64,000 bases of DNA from Eucommia ulmoides. Its lineage: Eukaryota > Streptophyta > Magnoliopsida > Garryales > Eucommiaceae. This document shows positions 23,077 to 35,348 of the stretch, in pieces (within the stretch, counting starts at the first letter, position 1; each line of letters opens with the position of its first letter). The DNA is taken from positions 45,496,147-45,560,146 of the forward strand of contig CM028328.1 of assembly GCA_016647705.1 (NCBI GenBank), in the 5' to 3' direction. The position numbers and the translations under genes are program-made. The notes below the pieces were generated by a model that had not been told where the DNA came from, searched no databases, and was given only the letters and a program-made list of their open reading frames with translations.

Positions 23077-26000
23077 TGTAGGCACCGTATTTTGTCCCGC
23101 CCAGTCAATGTCGGATCAAGTACAAGTGCAGATAAACTTTAAACTTAGGTTTAAAGGGAATGAATTTATAATTAATATCACATTGTATAATATAAAAAAA
23201 TACCCGAAAACATGAGAAAAACTTGAAAATGGTAAATTTGACAAAATGTAGTTAAGTAAAAGTTTTGGGCCAACTTCGAAATTCCCATAATTTAAGGATG
23301 TCTAAAATGAATTTATTGAAGTTTTATTTTCATTAAATAATATTTAGTACAGATAAAAATTAGCCATTACACATAAATTATAGGATATTTCAAACAATTA
23401 ACTCGATTACCTACCCCGGCCTTGAAACATTTACAACCACATAATTTTGTTTGTTTAACACTAAAAACAATTGTTTCAAATATGTATATTATAACAAATG
23501 CCACCAAGAAACAATACAAGAGACCTTAATCAATTCTTGGAAATGTCATGACAAGCCCTAAATCACAAAGGTGATTAAGGAGCTGGGCTTGATTTGGAAT
23601 TATACTAAGTTCAAGTTGTCTTGACAAACCCCCTAGGCCCAATGAATTAAGAGACATCCCATGATTAAATACCCACAAAAAGGACTTGAAATGAAAAAGG
23701 AACCTTCTTAGAAGTTGCCTACAAAATATATAGGAAGGGAACCAAGACACTTAGGATGTGACCAACCGTTATCGAAACTAAATCGATTCGGTTTTCCACC
23801 TAAGTTAAGCATTCAATGAGCATTGAATGCACATACCATCAAGAATTAAATGATTGGGATGACATAGATAGGCCATATTCAAGGTAACTAGATATTTTGA
23901 GCAAAATATCTTAGGTGTAATCGAAAACTCTAAATTGTGACTACCCAATACCAAAACCAAATCAAATTGGTTTTCCTACTAGCCAATGCATTAAACCAAT
24001 TCCATTAGAAACCAACCATATGAGTGATCACCAGGAAATGATCCATCAAAGAGAATTAAATGAAATGGTAATTTGTCTAGACTAGGTTCAATGCATTTGG
24101 AAAGCATTAATGGAAACTAAACCAAAATAGTGATACTAACAGGTACTTAGCCCCTAAACAGAACCAGAGGTGTCACATCGAGCCATTAATGCACCCATGT
24201 GAAAGGAATATGATTGGAGGGGAGGTAATGATTGGTAATGATTGCCAATCATTACCAAATCTGTTAAGATCTTGCCTTCCGCCCTAAATTCATTCAAAGA
24301 AAAAAAAGATCAATACAAGACAACATGTCCCCTAGGACAAACACCACCCAAGGAAGATGATGGATTGACCTGTTTATTAACAAATGCACAAGCCCCCAGC
24401 CTATATATAGGGGTGCTTGGTTCTCATTTTTTTCAAGCCTTGGATGCCTAGCTTTTCTTTCTAAACTTGTGAAACTCTCTCAGGTGCTAGGATTTCAAGA
24501 AAATTTCTTAAATAAAACACCATTATTATATGAAAATTTAGTCCTGGAAGGTGTTCTTAAAGTTCTTGGAGCAAGAACTCAAGCAATCGACGATCACCGA
24601 TCACCACCAAGCTAAGAGGATCAATGAGGAAGGGAAATAGCAACTTAGGGACAATCACATCCCCTAAGTAGGATGTTATTGAGGTTCTTGGAGCAAAAAC
24701 TCAAGAGATCAATGATCACTAATCAAATTCCAACCAAGGAGATCAAGGAGGAAAATGAGGTAATCACTTAGGGAAGACCACATCTCTAAAGTAGGTATGT
24801 TTCTTCAAAAACCCTTTTGATCTTGTTTTAAACTTGGGTATGTGGCTTGTACATAGAATAATTATGTAGTTAACACACTTCAATTTCATGTACATGACAC
24901 ATAAAACCCATAAACAACCAAACAAACACTTAATTTTGTCATAACAACCAAACAAACACTTAATTCTTGTTATAACAACCAAACTAGGTTCAAATCATAC
25001 AAAATCATTCCAAGAATATCAATAATGTCTAAGAACATGTTAAGAACATGTGAGGACCCAAATCATCCGAGAATAGGTGAGGATTCAAACAAAACTTCAA
25101 TCATGCTATGAGTTGTATATACTCTCTACGACTCTCTCAAGAACTTTACATCGACTTTTTACTAACTGTTAATTCTAACTATAACTACTAATAACCATAT
25201 TTAATTTATGCTAAACATGAAGATCACAACTAGGTTGGCTTGTGGGCTGGCACACACACACACACATATATATATACACACTACACCGATAGACGCTTGT
25301 GGCTACGAACTCGAGATAAAAGGAGGGCCTCTGTTCCTTCAGGGATATGTGTGATTCTTCTTCTGAAACCTTCTTGTTCTCCTTAGTTACGAGTAGGTTT
25401 GGTATAAATATATGGTATTTCTATTCATTTCTTAACTAACAACTCACACACTAGCACTAACTAACCAAAATGAAAGAGTTCGGTCAAGGTGTTCTTAACA
25501 AAATCAAAGAGGTTATGTACATGTCATGTTGTGATTCAGGTTGTTCACAACATAAAAATGATTAATAATGAACATAATTAAAGTTGTGATTCAGGTTATT
25601 CACAACTTTAAAAATTGTTAACAATGACTAACCACGATTGTGATTCAGGTTGTTGACAACTAAAATTACCTAAAACAAACTAGTCTTTACTTAAAAACCC
25701 ATCCAACTTTTAACTTTACAAGAATGAACTACGTTTAACTTGATCTTTGTTAACTACCCAAAGTACGTAAGCAACCCATCATACGAGTTTGGTTACCTTA
25801 AACAATAAAAACAGTTTTTACCTTACCCTGAATGAACTACATTTGACTTGATCTTTGGAAACTACCTAAAGTGTGTAGGCAACCCATAAGGGTCCAATCG
25901 TACTTTTAATAACATAAACCATATCCTTTAACCTAACACAGACAAACTATGTAAAGGCTTGATTCTCATTAATCCGAGATACGTAGGAAACCCACTTTTG

Positions 26001-26628
26001 GGTTTGGTTGCATATCTAAATAAATTAGTCTTAGTTTGCATTTTATTTTGCATATCTTGCATATTTATATTCCTGTCTCTTATACACTGTTATTGGGTGT
26101 TGTTGACAAGTAATAACTGTAGTATTTACCTGTTTTCCATTACATCATGTAAAAATATATAAAAAAGAAAAAACTTAAAAAAATAGAATTTTTTTTGTTT
26201 AAATAAATCAAAGAAAACTATTTGGATATGTTTAATAGTGAATATCTATTTAGACCAAGGTACCATTTACAGACATGTGTCTTGGGGTGTGTAGAACCTT
26301 CCCCAACCATAACCAACTCTCGAACTTAAGGAATATATCTGGTACACAGACATTCGAATGTCAAAACATGGGTTATTTAAAAGGAAAAATGAATTCCCAA
26401 AATCTCGGTGACCTAGCACATCATTTAACCCTATGTTATGTGGTGACTCTGTTTTAAACATAAAATCCTGACCCAATAAGTTTTTCAAAACCGACGCCTA
26501 GAAAATCCATTGAGAAACCATTTTCAAAATGAACAGATTTAGATGACTTAGAGAGTAAGGGATGAAACTTGTTTTCATCATCTTCCTGATTCTCTACTTC
26601 TTTCGGTATCAAAATTTGGCGTGCGTCA
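23077..26628 (+). repeat. Gypsy (Tat/Ogre-type) LTR, plus-strand copy
   Basis: About 3.55 kb. It starts TGTAGGCACCGTATTTTGTC after a purine-rich stretch (CAAAGAGGATCAGC) and ends GGCGTGCGTCA. It matches in inverse orientation the LTRs at 39.6-47.54 kb and 56.30-60.15 kb. Directly after it (26629) comes copia RNase H sequence, so this is an outer end of the gypsy element, with ATCTT as the likely right target duplication. Inside lie a duplicated segment of about 125 bp (24548-24796), GTTGTGATTCAGGTTGTTCA hairpin repeats (25510-25660), an AC/AT microsatellite (25251-25282) and TACGTAGG modules (25730-26000). Confidence 0.88.
24548..24796 (+). repeat. Tandem duplication of about 125 bp inside the gypsy LTR
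   Basis: Two units share the motifs TTCTTGGAGCAARAACTCAA, GATCAA, and an ACTTAGGG...CATCYCCTAAGTAGG stretch. The same duplication is seen in the other LTR copies (about 45.66-45.92 and 58.26-58.53 kb), so it predates their separation. Confidence 0.75.
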
Positions 26629-27250
26629 ATCTTGTTTAATGAGTGTCTATGTGCTCCTTTTCAATCTTGTCCTAAGGAATCACATTTAACCATCATTAAA
26701 CATATTTTAGATATTTTCTTGGTACATGTGATTTAGGATTATGGTTTCCTAAGAATGGATGTCTTGATATGCTTAGTATTTCGACGCGAATTTTATTAGT
26801 TGCAAAGTTGAGCATAAAAGCAGTAGTGGCACTTGTTGTTTTCTAGGACACATATTAGTTTCTTGGTCAAGCAAGAAACAAAATTCAGTTGCATTATCCA
26901 CTGCCAAAGCCGAATATATCACGGCTGGAAATTGTTGTGCTCAAGTACTATACAAGAAGCAACAACTAGGAGATTTTGGTATTGATGCTTGTTGTGTTAT
27001 GATCTTATGCTATAACATTAGTGCCATATGTTTGAGTAAGAATCCTACTCAACATTCACGAACAAAACGCATTGAGATTCAACATCATTTATTCTTGATC
27101 ACATTCAAAAAGGCGATATTACTTTGGAATTCATTGACACTAATAATCAATTAGCTGATATATTTACTAAGCCTCTAGGGGAAGAATAGTTTTAAAAAAT
27201 ATTACGTGGTTTAGGTATGGTTAGACAAAAGGATGTTTTGGAATGATTTT
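26629..27250 (+). mobile_element. Ty1/copia fossil: RNase H end
   Basis: The plus strand encodes the copia RNase H domain and the polyprotein end. Recognisable pieces include SWSSKK/NSVA-type and AEY-type segments, NPTQHSRTK, and an ADIFTKPLGEE motif at about 27150-27190. It matches 62.46-63.07 kb of the other copia. The gypsy LTR ends exactly at its left edge. It is a broken fossil with several breaks. Confidence 0.9.
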
Positions 27251-28372
27251 CTTTTAAACCGAGCTTATATATGATATAGTTCTTCATAATTGCAAAAATT
27301 ATTTTATAAGCCAAATTTGATTTACATTTTGATTTTTGTTATTAAAAATGATCTTTACAAATGTATAATCATATATGATATTTGAAAATGATTTCAAAAA
27401 GGATTTCAAAACCATTGTTCTCTAAGTGATCAAAATTTTGATTTTGGTAACTTGAATCTTTGAGGCAATAATGTATTTTGGTTACATGTGATATTGATCA
27501 ATTCTAAATATTATTTGGTTGATATATTCATATACAAACTAGAAATGTGCTAAACATTAAGTTTATCCATCGAAACGGGGCTTGAATTGAAGATTGGATC
27601 AAGTTGGAACCTTGTTGGAATGTTTTCAGGCCATTCGGTAATTTTTGGCAAATTATGTGATGTTTTGAATTTCAAGGCCAAATTTGGTGTTTTGATAATT
27701 TATATAATTTCTTTGGCCTATATACACTTTATTACTTATATAGAATCACCACATATTATTAGTTGAGAGATTTCTTGAGAATACTCAAACATCTTGAATT
27801 GATAATCTTATCACACAATTCATGAATACTCTTTCGATCAACCTAAAGAACCGAATGGATAATCTCTTGGATCGTTTTGATGCTCACGCACATAGTGTAG
27901 ACGAGTGGTTTCAAAATGGTTATAGGATTATTCTCACAATTCATGCAACATTTTTACATACACATTCCACTGCCACCATCTCAAAACTAGTCTCACTCCT
28001 CTTGTTGATGTGACAAAGGTAGAGAAAAATCTAGATTTGACGTTTATGCTACACTTAGTATTGGATTTATTTGTTTAAGTTTATGCATCTAGTATTATTT
28101 AAGCTTTTGTTTATGTTTTGACTATTGTAAGATAATATGTGTTATGTGGTGTGTTATTTATATTGTGTGATTATTATATCTTGATTATGTTGTTATAAGG
28201 TGTTGAGAATTATAATAACTTTACCTACTTAAGAGAATGAAAAATTGAGCTTTCTTGGATAAAATCTTCTCAAAAACCGATCTCATTCTTAGAGAGAGCA
28301 ATTAAAGTGATTATTATTCTTAAAAACATCAAATGAGTTATAATCATCGGAAAGAAGAAGATTGTTAGCTTA
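27251..28372 (+). mobile_element. Copia fossil: 3' region between RNase H and LTR
   Basis: AT-rich, about 1.1 kb. A 63-codon open frame at 27822-28013 has no recognised relative. The region ends in a purine-rich tract (GGAAAGAAGAAGAT) just before the LTR start at 28373, the expected place for a polypurine tract. Confidence 0.6.
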
Positions 28373-28849
28373 AGTAGTTTCAATCATAGGATCTCCGGAT
28401 AATGTGATTTTGACGATAATGTCTCATTTGACGATTTAAATTAACTAACATTGTTTTTAAGTATAAATCACTCATACATTATGGAGATAAATCCAAGTCA
28501 AAACATACGATTTATATAAATTTTTCACTTTGACAACATTACTCAAGGATATTGAACTCATAACTCTATAGGTAGCACACGCATCGAGAATGCATGAATT
28601 TGTGATATATTGATCTTGACATAATCAGAAAGGAAGAGATTGTTAGCCTAAGCAGTTTCAATCATAGGATCTCCGGATAATGTGATTTTGACGATAATGC
28701 TTCATTTGACGTTTTAAATGAACTAATATTGTTTTTAAGTGTTGATCACCCATACATTATGGAAATATATCATGGAGATGAATTCAGGTAAAAAGATGAG
28801 TTCTTAACCAAAAAAATATGACTTAAAAACTTAATTTCTAAAAACAATA

Positions 28850-29075
28850 GGGGTGAAACTTATTTACAAGAGTGAGGTAAAACGCACTTTCGATTTGTGT
28901 TTTTCTAAAAACGCACTTCCGAAATGCGGTTTCAACTGGCGGGCGGTCCGGATGAAAACGCAAAAGGGATTTGCGTTTTCTTTAAAAACGCAAATCTCTT
29001 TTGCGTTTTCCAAAACAGAAATAATAATAATAATAATGTTTGAAAAACGCAGAAAGCTTCTGCGTTTTTCAAAAA
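28850..29075. repeat. Left subterminal hairpin array of the MULE (AAAACGC repeats)
   Basis: Successive palindromes of the type AAAACGCAAA...TTTGCGTTTT lie head to tail, for example near 28955-29012 and 29041-29070 (AAAACGCAGAAAGCTTCTGC). The arms differ in their inner bases (GGGATT, TCTCTT, GAAAGCTTC), so these are variants on a common AAACGC frame. A GC-rich patch (GGCGGGCGGTCCGG) lies at about 28939. Confidence 0.85.
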
Positions 29076-29389
29076 AAAAAAAAAAAAAAGAGTAATGCTT
29101 ACTGCACTGCGGTTGTGGTTTTTTTTTTTTTTTTAGCAGTCACAGTTCAGTTCTACCATGCATTTTTTTTTTCAAGAGCGTTTTTGCTTTTTTTTTTTTT
29201 TCAAGAGCATTTCGTTTTTTTTTTCGCCGTTTTCCCACCGTTTTCCTCATTCATATTTGTCTTAGAAGAACCATTTTGTGATTAGTGTGAAATGATTCCA
29301 AAAAAACGAAAATAATATATGCATTTTTAAAAAAAAAATTACCCTAATTGAAATGAAAATAAAATTAAATATGAATATATAATATATTT

Positions 29390-31703
29390 CTACAAATTAT
29401 AATACATGTCGTCATTGGGTTTCAATGTTCCACACCCCCTATGTTTGATTTTTCTCCGTTGCCGCCGTAAAGGAAGTGGAAGTTCTTCGGTGTCATCTGT
29501 CTGGAGATGATCAACTTGAGTAATGTGTCCCAAGTCCATAGTAGATGGATATGTTGGTTCCTTCACGATGGGCAACAAATGTTCATCATTTCGCTCCCAT
29601 GGGACCGACGACACGCGTCTTTGAATTCCTCTGGGTACACCATGTGTCACACTAGGAACAGATACTGAGCTCGATGATGGAACATCCATCATCGGGGTGA
29701 CAAATGTGTTACCTACTGACCATCCGCAACTGACACCCAGTTCGGTACCATAATCTGAAAAGAAATTATCCATCCCGTAGGTAGATGGTCCGGCACTGGC
29801 GTCGTCATCCAACGACGGATCTCCTACGCATTCCTGTCCCGGACTTGGCATCTGGTGTGGCAACTACCAACGATAGGCACGGGAACAAATGTCGTGCGAT
29901 AAGTATGTAACCCATTCAAAATCTCCTGGTTGTCTTGTTTGAATTGCAAGTTCACTCATTCGCATCAGGTCTGAAATATCTAGTTCCTGCAACATAAAGT
30001 TAATTATACCTAAGTAAATGAACATTACACAAAATAATAAATATATGTTCTAATTAAATTATACCTCTATCGTCGGATGACCTCCTACTGTATGATAGCC
30101 AAAGTTCGATCGGTAAGATGGGTTCACTATGAACCACCTTGTGACTCCCCAATACCAGGACATGTAATCATCAAAGACATTTGTACCAGCCTGAAGGTTA
30201 CTCAAATCTGGTGGTCGCCGGCTATCCCATGCCCGTATATGTGCCCCGTGCACTATCGACCAGTCTGTACCAAATTTTCCCTTCCGGCTATTGAAAGCAT
30301 ATCTTTATATGTGTCGCTCAGCCATGGAATTCCTTGGCAAAATCCAAACTGTCATAGCGTACGATGAGGGTAATGGTACTTTACAATTTCATAGCATATT
30401 AGGGGCACAGACGCCATCCAAATTTCGTGGCCATCCTGACAATATTGTGGTAATTGGTCCAAGAGGTCAGTTGGATACGGCATCTAAATCACCTTGCAAA
30501 CAACATGCAAATAAATTAATTAAATAATAAATATAATCATAAATAAAACATCAGTAACATCTTATGTAAATCTATAACTGACCTCATAATTCTGTAGACG
30601 ATCTAATTGATCATGATGCACAATCAATACGTGCATCGGCTAGCTATCCAAATTGAATGATACTTTCCAACTGTATGCAACCATAAAAATTAATTATTAC
30701 TACAAGAAATGAAATATTTGAATTGTGTAAACATTTATTATATAATAACATACCGAGACCCCCAAGGGGCGCTTGGGAACCTCATGTCCCCTATCTGTAG
30801 GACACCCATCCAATCGCCAGTAGTAGAGAGAGACACGTACTCGGGAGTCATTCCCATGCCCAACACTGTAATAAAAATAAGGGTCCCGAAATTTTTTTGG
30901 TCTCCTTACGACATCCCTTGCACAGCTCTCGATACAGTACTGCTAAAGTGGCACTGCCCCAACTATATTGATGCGACCCAGACATATCGCGCAACAGTGG
31001 TAAGTACACTAATTTAACCAAATTATTAGATTTATTAGGCATTAATATTGTCCCGATCAATATCAGGCAGTACGCCCTAGCGTAACACTACATAATGCCC
31101 TCATCGGCGTCGGCAGGTACACGATCGAAAGTGGACTGTAACCATTTCAGGTTCAGACAACCGCCTTTGATTTTGTCCTCCGGAGGTGTGTGCCGAGGAG
31201 GATTGGCAAAGTTCCTGCCAACGTACGGTCGGTAATGTGTCATCAGACCCGGTAACTGGTCGTCCGTTCACGGGCAGCCCAAATAACACTGCTACGTCTT
31301 GCAGTGTCACTGTCATCTCACCAATCGGTAGATGAAACGTATACGTCTCTTGACGCCATCTCTCAATTAACGCCGTAATCAATGCGTGGCCTAACTGTTT
31401 TTTCTTTAATCGAAAAGCTCCATAAAGTCTGACGGCTTGTATTAATTGTACCACACGACCAGGTACATGGTTCGTCCATTCCCCAGGATATCGTCATGCT
31501 CCGGAGTAGTCAAGCTGAGAAGAATGCTGAAATATAAATTAAAAGACAATTAATTTAAAAATTACTATATAAAAAAAAATTAATAGACTGGGTAAATATT
31601 TTTTTAATATGACCTGCACTCCGCGTTCTTCCTAGACAGTCCCAGATCTGTGGTCTCTCTGCAAATAAAGCAACGACTGATCGACGGGACCAGACTCAGC
31701 CAT
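29390..31703 (-). pseudogene. Plant mobile domain (PMD) protein gene in the MULE, decayed
   Basis: The minus strand starts MAESGPVDQSLLYLQRDHRS at 31703, a typical N-terminus of plant PMD (MAIN-like) proteins. A small intron fits GT-AG at about 31613-31527. The next part holds the PMD core: LGHALITALIERWRQETYTF, FHLPIGEMTVTLQDVAVLFG, and LPVNGRPVTG (31454-31240). It continues with YLPLLRDMSGSHQYSWGSAT and SGPLFLLQCWAWER (31010-30850), then DDYMSWYWGVTRWF (about 30170), and a low-complexity C-terminus ending DDMYYNL at 29390. Several introns are likely. The first exon has a TAG where Trp is expected, and others follow, so it is most likely a pseudogene. PMD proteins act in silencing and genome stability in Arabidopsis (MAIN, MAIL1) and also occur in transposons. 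The role here is unknown. It lies only about 165 bp downstream of the transposase stop. Confidence 0.88.
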
Positions 31704-31869
31704 AGCAGCAATAATCTGAAACTAAAATATGAAGTAGTAATATACGAAATATATTACAACACAATATACTAAACGACAATATAATACATCACAATACGAA
31801 TGTTGTTCCAACCATAAACTAAATTAAAAATAAAAAATAAAAATTGTTGTCTCCATTACAATTGTTATC

Positions 31870-34575
31870 TCATTGGGGTCGGGATGGACATGTTCGCCTA
31901 TCATGGCCAGTTTGAGAACACAACCCACACCGATTTGTCATTGTCCACTGCGACACATCCATTTCGTTTCGAATGCGAGTGGATTTAGGTCATCTGCACT
32001 TCACAACTCAAAGCCTATTCTTGTTAGGAAGAAGGATCGGAAAGTTAACCGTCGGCCAATAGTCCTCGTGAATGATCGGTTCAAATGATGACTCCCAAAC
32101 TTTCAGCAAGTTCGCTATTGTGTACTCATCAGCAATGTAGCGAAACGCATCTGTGCCACAATACTCCGTCACCGCAAGCATGTATGAGCATGGATATCTG
32201 AAAGTCTTATATTTCCCACAAGTACAATCAGGGTTATCACCTAAAGTAACTTTGTGTGTAACAATACCACCGGACAACGTCTTTCTCGTTTTCATGTGGT
32301 AACGTGCATTCTCCCTATTATTAAATATATTTATAAATCAAATTAGATAATTAGTTAAAAAATATATATTACTAATTAATAAATTGCAAGTTAAAAAACC
32401 TTACCGATTGAATATTTGGACGTCGTATGTTTTAGACTTCGCTTGGGATTTCTGAATTTTCTCAACAACATGTTTTACGTATCCCAAACCCATAGCCATA
32501 TCCTTTAGAGCTTCTTGTTGACCGAGATCAAAGTATTTGACCAACCTATAGAAAGTTATTGAAACGACAGCTGTAATTGGGACATTCCTTGCACCTTTCA
32601 AACAGTTGTTGAATACTTCGGCATAATTGGTCGTCAACACGCCCCAACGTTTACCATTATTGTGTGACCTGGTCCATTTATCTTTGGCTACGTTAGCCAA
32701 CCATGTATACGCCCCCATTTTTATTTTCGCAATCTCTTCCATGATAGCGTTGTACTTTCGAACTTGTATTCCAGCACCCGCATTCCACGCAAGATCTTTT
32801 AGTTGTTGATTTTTAAAGATGTTATTAAAATTACTACAAAGATGCCGCAAACAAAATCGATGATACCGAGCGGGCTCGTTCGGTTGATTAAGCCATAAAG
32901 TTCTTACTGCACTAAGAATTCCAGTCTGTCTGTCACATATTAACGTGACCTCCGGCCGGTCTTTAACAATATGACGCTTCAGCATCAAAATAAACCAGGA
33001 CCAACAGCGGTGGTCCTCCGTCGGTACCACTACGAACGCCATAGGATAACACTTATTGGACGGTGTCATCCCAATAGCGATCAAGATCTTTTCTTCGTAC
33101 TTACCATACAGATGGGTCCCGTCAATCGTGAGGACAGGTCGACAATATCTCTATCCGACCACAGAAGGTTCGAATGCCCAAAATACCATGTCGAATGTCG
33201 AATAACCAGTTGTAGCAGTCGGAACAATACTCCATTCGACAATTGTCCCAGGATTAAAGTGCTGCAATGCCGACATGAATTTCAGCAACTTTCAATACGA
33301 TTCATCCCGATCGCCGAACAAGGTCTCGATAGCTTTAGATCTAGCCAACCAAGCCTTACGGTAGGAGATAGTGAATCCCAGAGACTATTTCATGGATGCA
33401 ACGATAACACCCATCTTCACTTCTAGATCCTCTTCGACCTGTCCAAGTATCATGTCAGAAATGACACCCGAATCCAAGTTTTCATGATCCAATGCTGTAT
33501 GATTATAGAAACACGTGTGTCGCCCATTGTACTGCGTAATCTGGAACATTCTGTGACTCTATTTTAGAGTCGCCCACATCCACCACCCGCAACCATGCTT
33601 GTATTTAATCGACCAAATTTTCTGGTTCGTCTCCACCACACGATACTCTTTATGTTTCATAACATGATAATATTTCACGGCATTTTGAATATGTTTCTTG
33701 TCCTTAAAGACCATGCCACAATTAAATTCATCTATTTTCGGGATCCAAAAATTCTTTCGCAACTTTGGCTCATACTTTGCCATATCATTATCATCACCCC
33801 ATTTCAATTGATTATAAAATAAGGGAACCTTGTGTAACGGTAATTGTTCACTCCCTTCCATTGTTGACTCGACGTCCATATCTTTATCTTCATCCCCACC
33901 ATTCTCATCTTCCTCTAACACAAAAGCACCATCTAACTCTGTTTGTTCAACAACGTGAAAACTATCGACTGTATTCGTCCCACCCTCTACATTCTCGTAC
34001 GGTGGAGCGGCAGAACTGGTGCCTGAATCATGATCAATCACTGTGTGGGGATGATATTCTTCAAGAATGTAAGGCGATCGGTGAGTGTAACTGGATTGAA
34101 CAACTTGAGGGTCAAATATAGGAGATAACGCGGTAACATGAGGATTGAAATTTTGACTAAAAAATTGGGTAAAAAGACAAGGTTGAGAAGAAAATATTGG
34201 AGCGTGATTAAAAGCTCGTTCTACCTCCACATACACCTCAACACCAAGTAGTGAGGGCATCCTAAGAGGTAATTGAAGCACATGGTCTAATGTCGCGTCG
34301 TCACCGATTGAATACAACATGTGTCTATAATTCCCAGGACCAATAGTAGCTATCAGCAACCTACATTGTAACTTTAAAGTTCCATCAACTCCATCCTCGA
34401 AGATATATGGTCGTAACATCGCAATTAATTCGTTTAACGTAATCCCCCGATAAACATCCAACGATTTGACCGTAGACATGCTATATGACACTCCAAACTC
34501 ACTTCCTTCTAATATATTTCCACCCCAATACAAATATAATGTAGCATTCTCCATTTCAAATAACTTCAATTTCAC
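31870..34575 (-). pseudogene. mudrA: MURA-type MULE transposase, nearly full length
   Basis: Read on the minus strand. The N-terminal open frame of 338 codons (34575-33559) begins in the usual MURA leader (MENATLYLYWGG), has a long acidic stretch, and ends in the MuDR DNA-binding domain (FKDKKHIQNAVKYYHV, then GCGWWMWATL). From 33.55 to 33.09 kb the frame continues with VLTIDGTHLYGKY (first catalytic Asp). At 33084-32401 is the MULE catalytic domain: LICDRQTGILSAV (second Asp), FCLRHLCSNF, and TTNYAEVFNNCLKGARNVPI (candidate catalytic Glu). An intron of about 90 bp fits GT-AG at 32404-32315. It is followed by a SWIM finger (CTCGKYKTFRYPCSYMLAV, with Tyr in place of the last His) and a CCHC zinc knuckle (CGLCSQTGHDRRTC) before a stop near 31870. 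The total of about 800 codons is normal for the family. In-frame stops in the middle part and between the SWIM finger and the knuckle make it a pseudogene. Confidence 0.92.
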
Positions 34576-34674
34576 AAATCAAAATAAAACATGTAACGTA
34601 TTATTATAATTATCAATTATATTACTAAAAATAAATAAATTGTCCAATCTACTTCATAAAAACCAAAATCCTTC

Positions 34675-34688
34675 TATATACACACATA

Positions 34689-34720
<32 letters not shown>

Positions 34721-34770
34721 CAAAACCGAAAAAATCAAAAAAAAACAAAAAAAAAAAAAAAAACGAAATC
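34675..34770. repeat. Low-complexity AC and poly-A stretch in the MULE leader
   Basis: ACACACAT repeats are followed by broken poly-A runs (about 34703-34765). It lies upstream of the transposase start and is probably in its leader or promoter region. No motif was recognised. Confidence 0.8.
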
Positions 34771-35081
34771 CCAAAAGAAAAAAATTGTTTTACATCTACA
34801 TTTCTAGATCTAAATCTACATTATGAAAAAAACTATTTCCAAACTATATAAATCTAGATCTACATTACGAAAAAACCGAAAAATAAAATAAAAATTGGTT
34901 TACTAACCAAAATGAGATGAACAGCGGTGGAGGAGTTAGATCGGCGGCGGATGAGTGGATGACGGCGACGGAGGGCCGATATATCTACATTTTCGAGAAA
35001 AAAAATTAAAAAAATGCAAAATAAAAAAAAAAAATCCATATAACATACATCTCGTATACGCACACATACCCGACAGACTAC

Positions 35082-35310
35082 GACCGAACAGCCGGAGAAG
35101 CGATGGCGGCAAATCGGCGGAGCGGCAGCGTTCGTTCACTGTAAAGAAACCTTTCTTTTTTTTTACCCTTCAGTGAAACGGACGCAGCAATCAGACGACG
35201 ACCGGAGAAGTGACTGCGATGGCGGCAGATCGGCGGAGCGGCAGAACTGGTTTACTGTAATTTTTCCCTTCTATTTTTTTTACCCTAGTGAAAACGCACG
35301 CAGCAAATGA
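35082..35310. repeat. Tandem duplication of about 113 bp, GC-rich, in the MULE 5' region
   Basis: Two units share CCGGAGAAG, GCGATGGCGGCARATCGGCG, GAGCGGCAG, and a TTTACCCT...GTGAAA(A)CG tail. They lie between the transposase start and the right subterminal hairpin array. This is the most GC-rich part of the element and may hold its promoter (inference). Confidence 0.75.
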
Positions 35311-35348
35311 GGAAGAAGAAGGGTGGGAGGTGGGGCAATCAGGTTTAA

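Larger units (their letters stand above)
3545..26628 (+). mobile_element. Ty3/gypsy (Tat/Ogre-type) fossil with nested insertions
   Basis: Parts in order: gag remnant (about 3545-3665 and 9259-9420), a long non-coding region (9.4-10.66 and 16.99-23.08 kb) with minisatellites, and an LTR at 23077-26628. The assignment rests on collinearity with the minus-strand copy at 47.85-60.15 kb, a gag zinc-knuckle region, LTR termini TG...CA, and a TGGCGACTCC-type primer site in the other copy. A hAT and a solo copia LTR are inserted in it. No protease, RT or integrase was recognised between gag and the LTR, so it may be a non-autonomous family. It is broken in many places and looks old. The 5' LTR was not found, so the left boundary is approximate. 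Confidence 0.8.

Noticed and set aside
27822-28013. 63-codon frame MNTLSINLKNRMDNLLDRFD...
   Set aside because: Lies in the copia 3' region; no recognised family and no counterpart in the copia at 63 kb.
28853-29285. Two open frames of about 80 codons at the left MULE end
   Set aside because: They run through the hairpin array and poly-A/T tracts; no conserved protein.
30077-31017. Plus-strand frames of about 80-100 codons
   Set aside because: Antisense shadows of the PMD gene.
32971-33426. 151-codon frame on the plus strand
   Set aside because: Antisense shadow of the MULE transposase.
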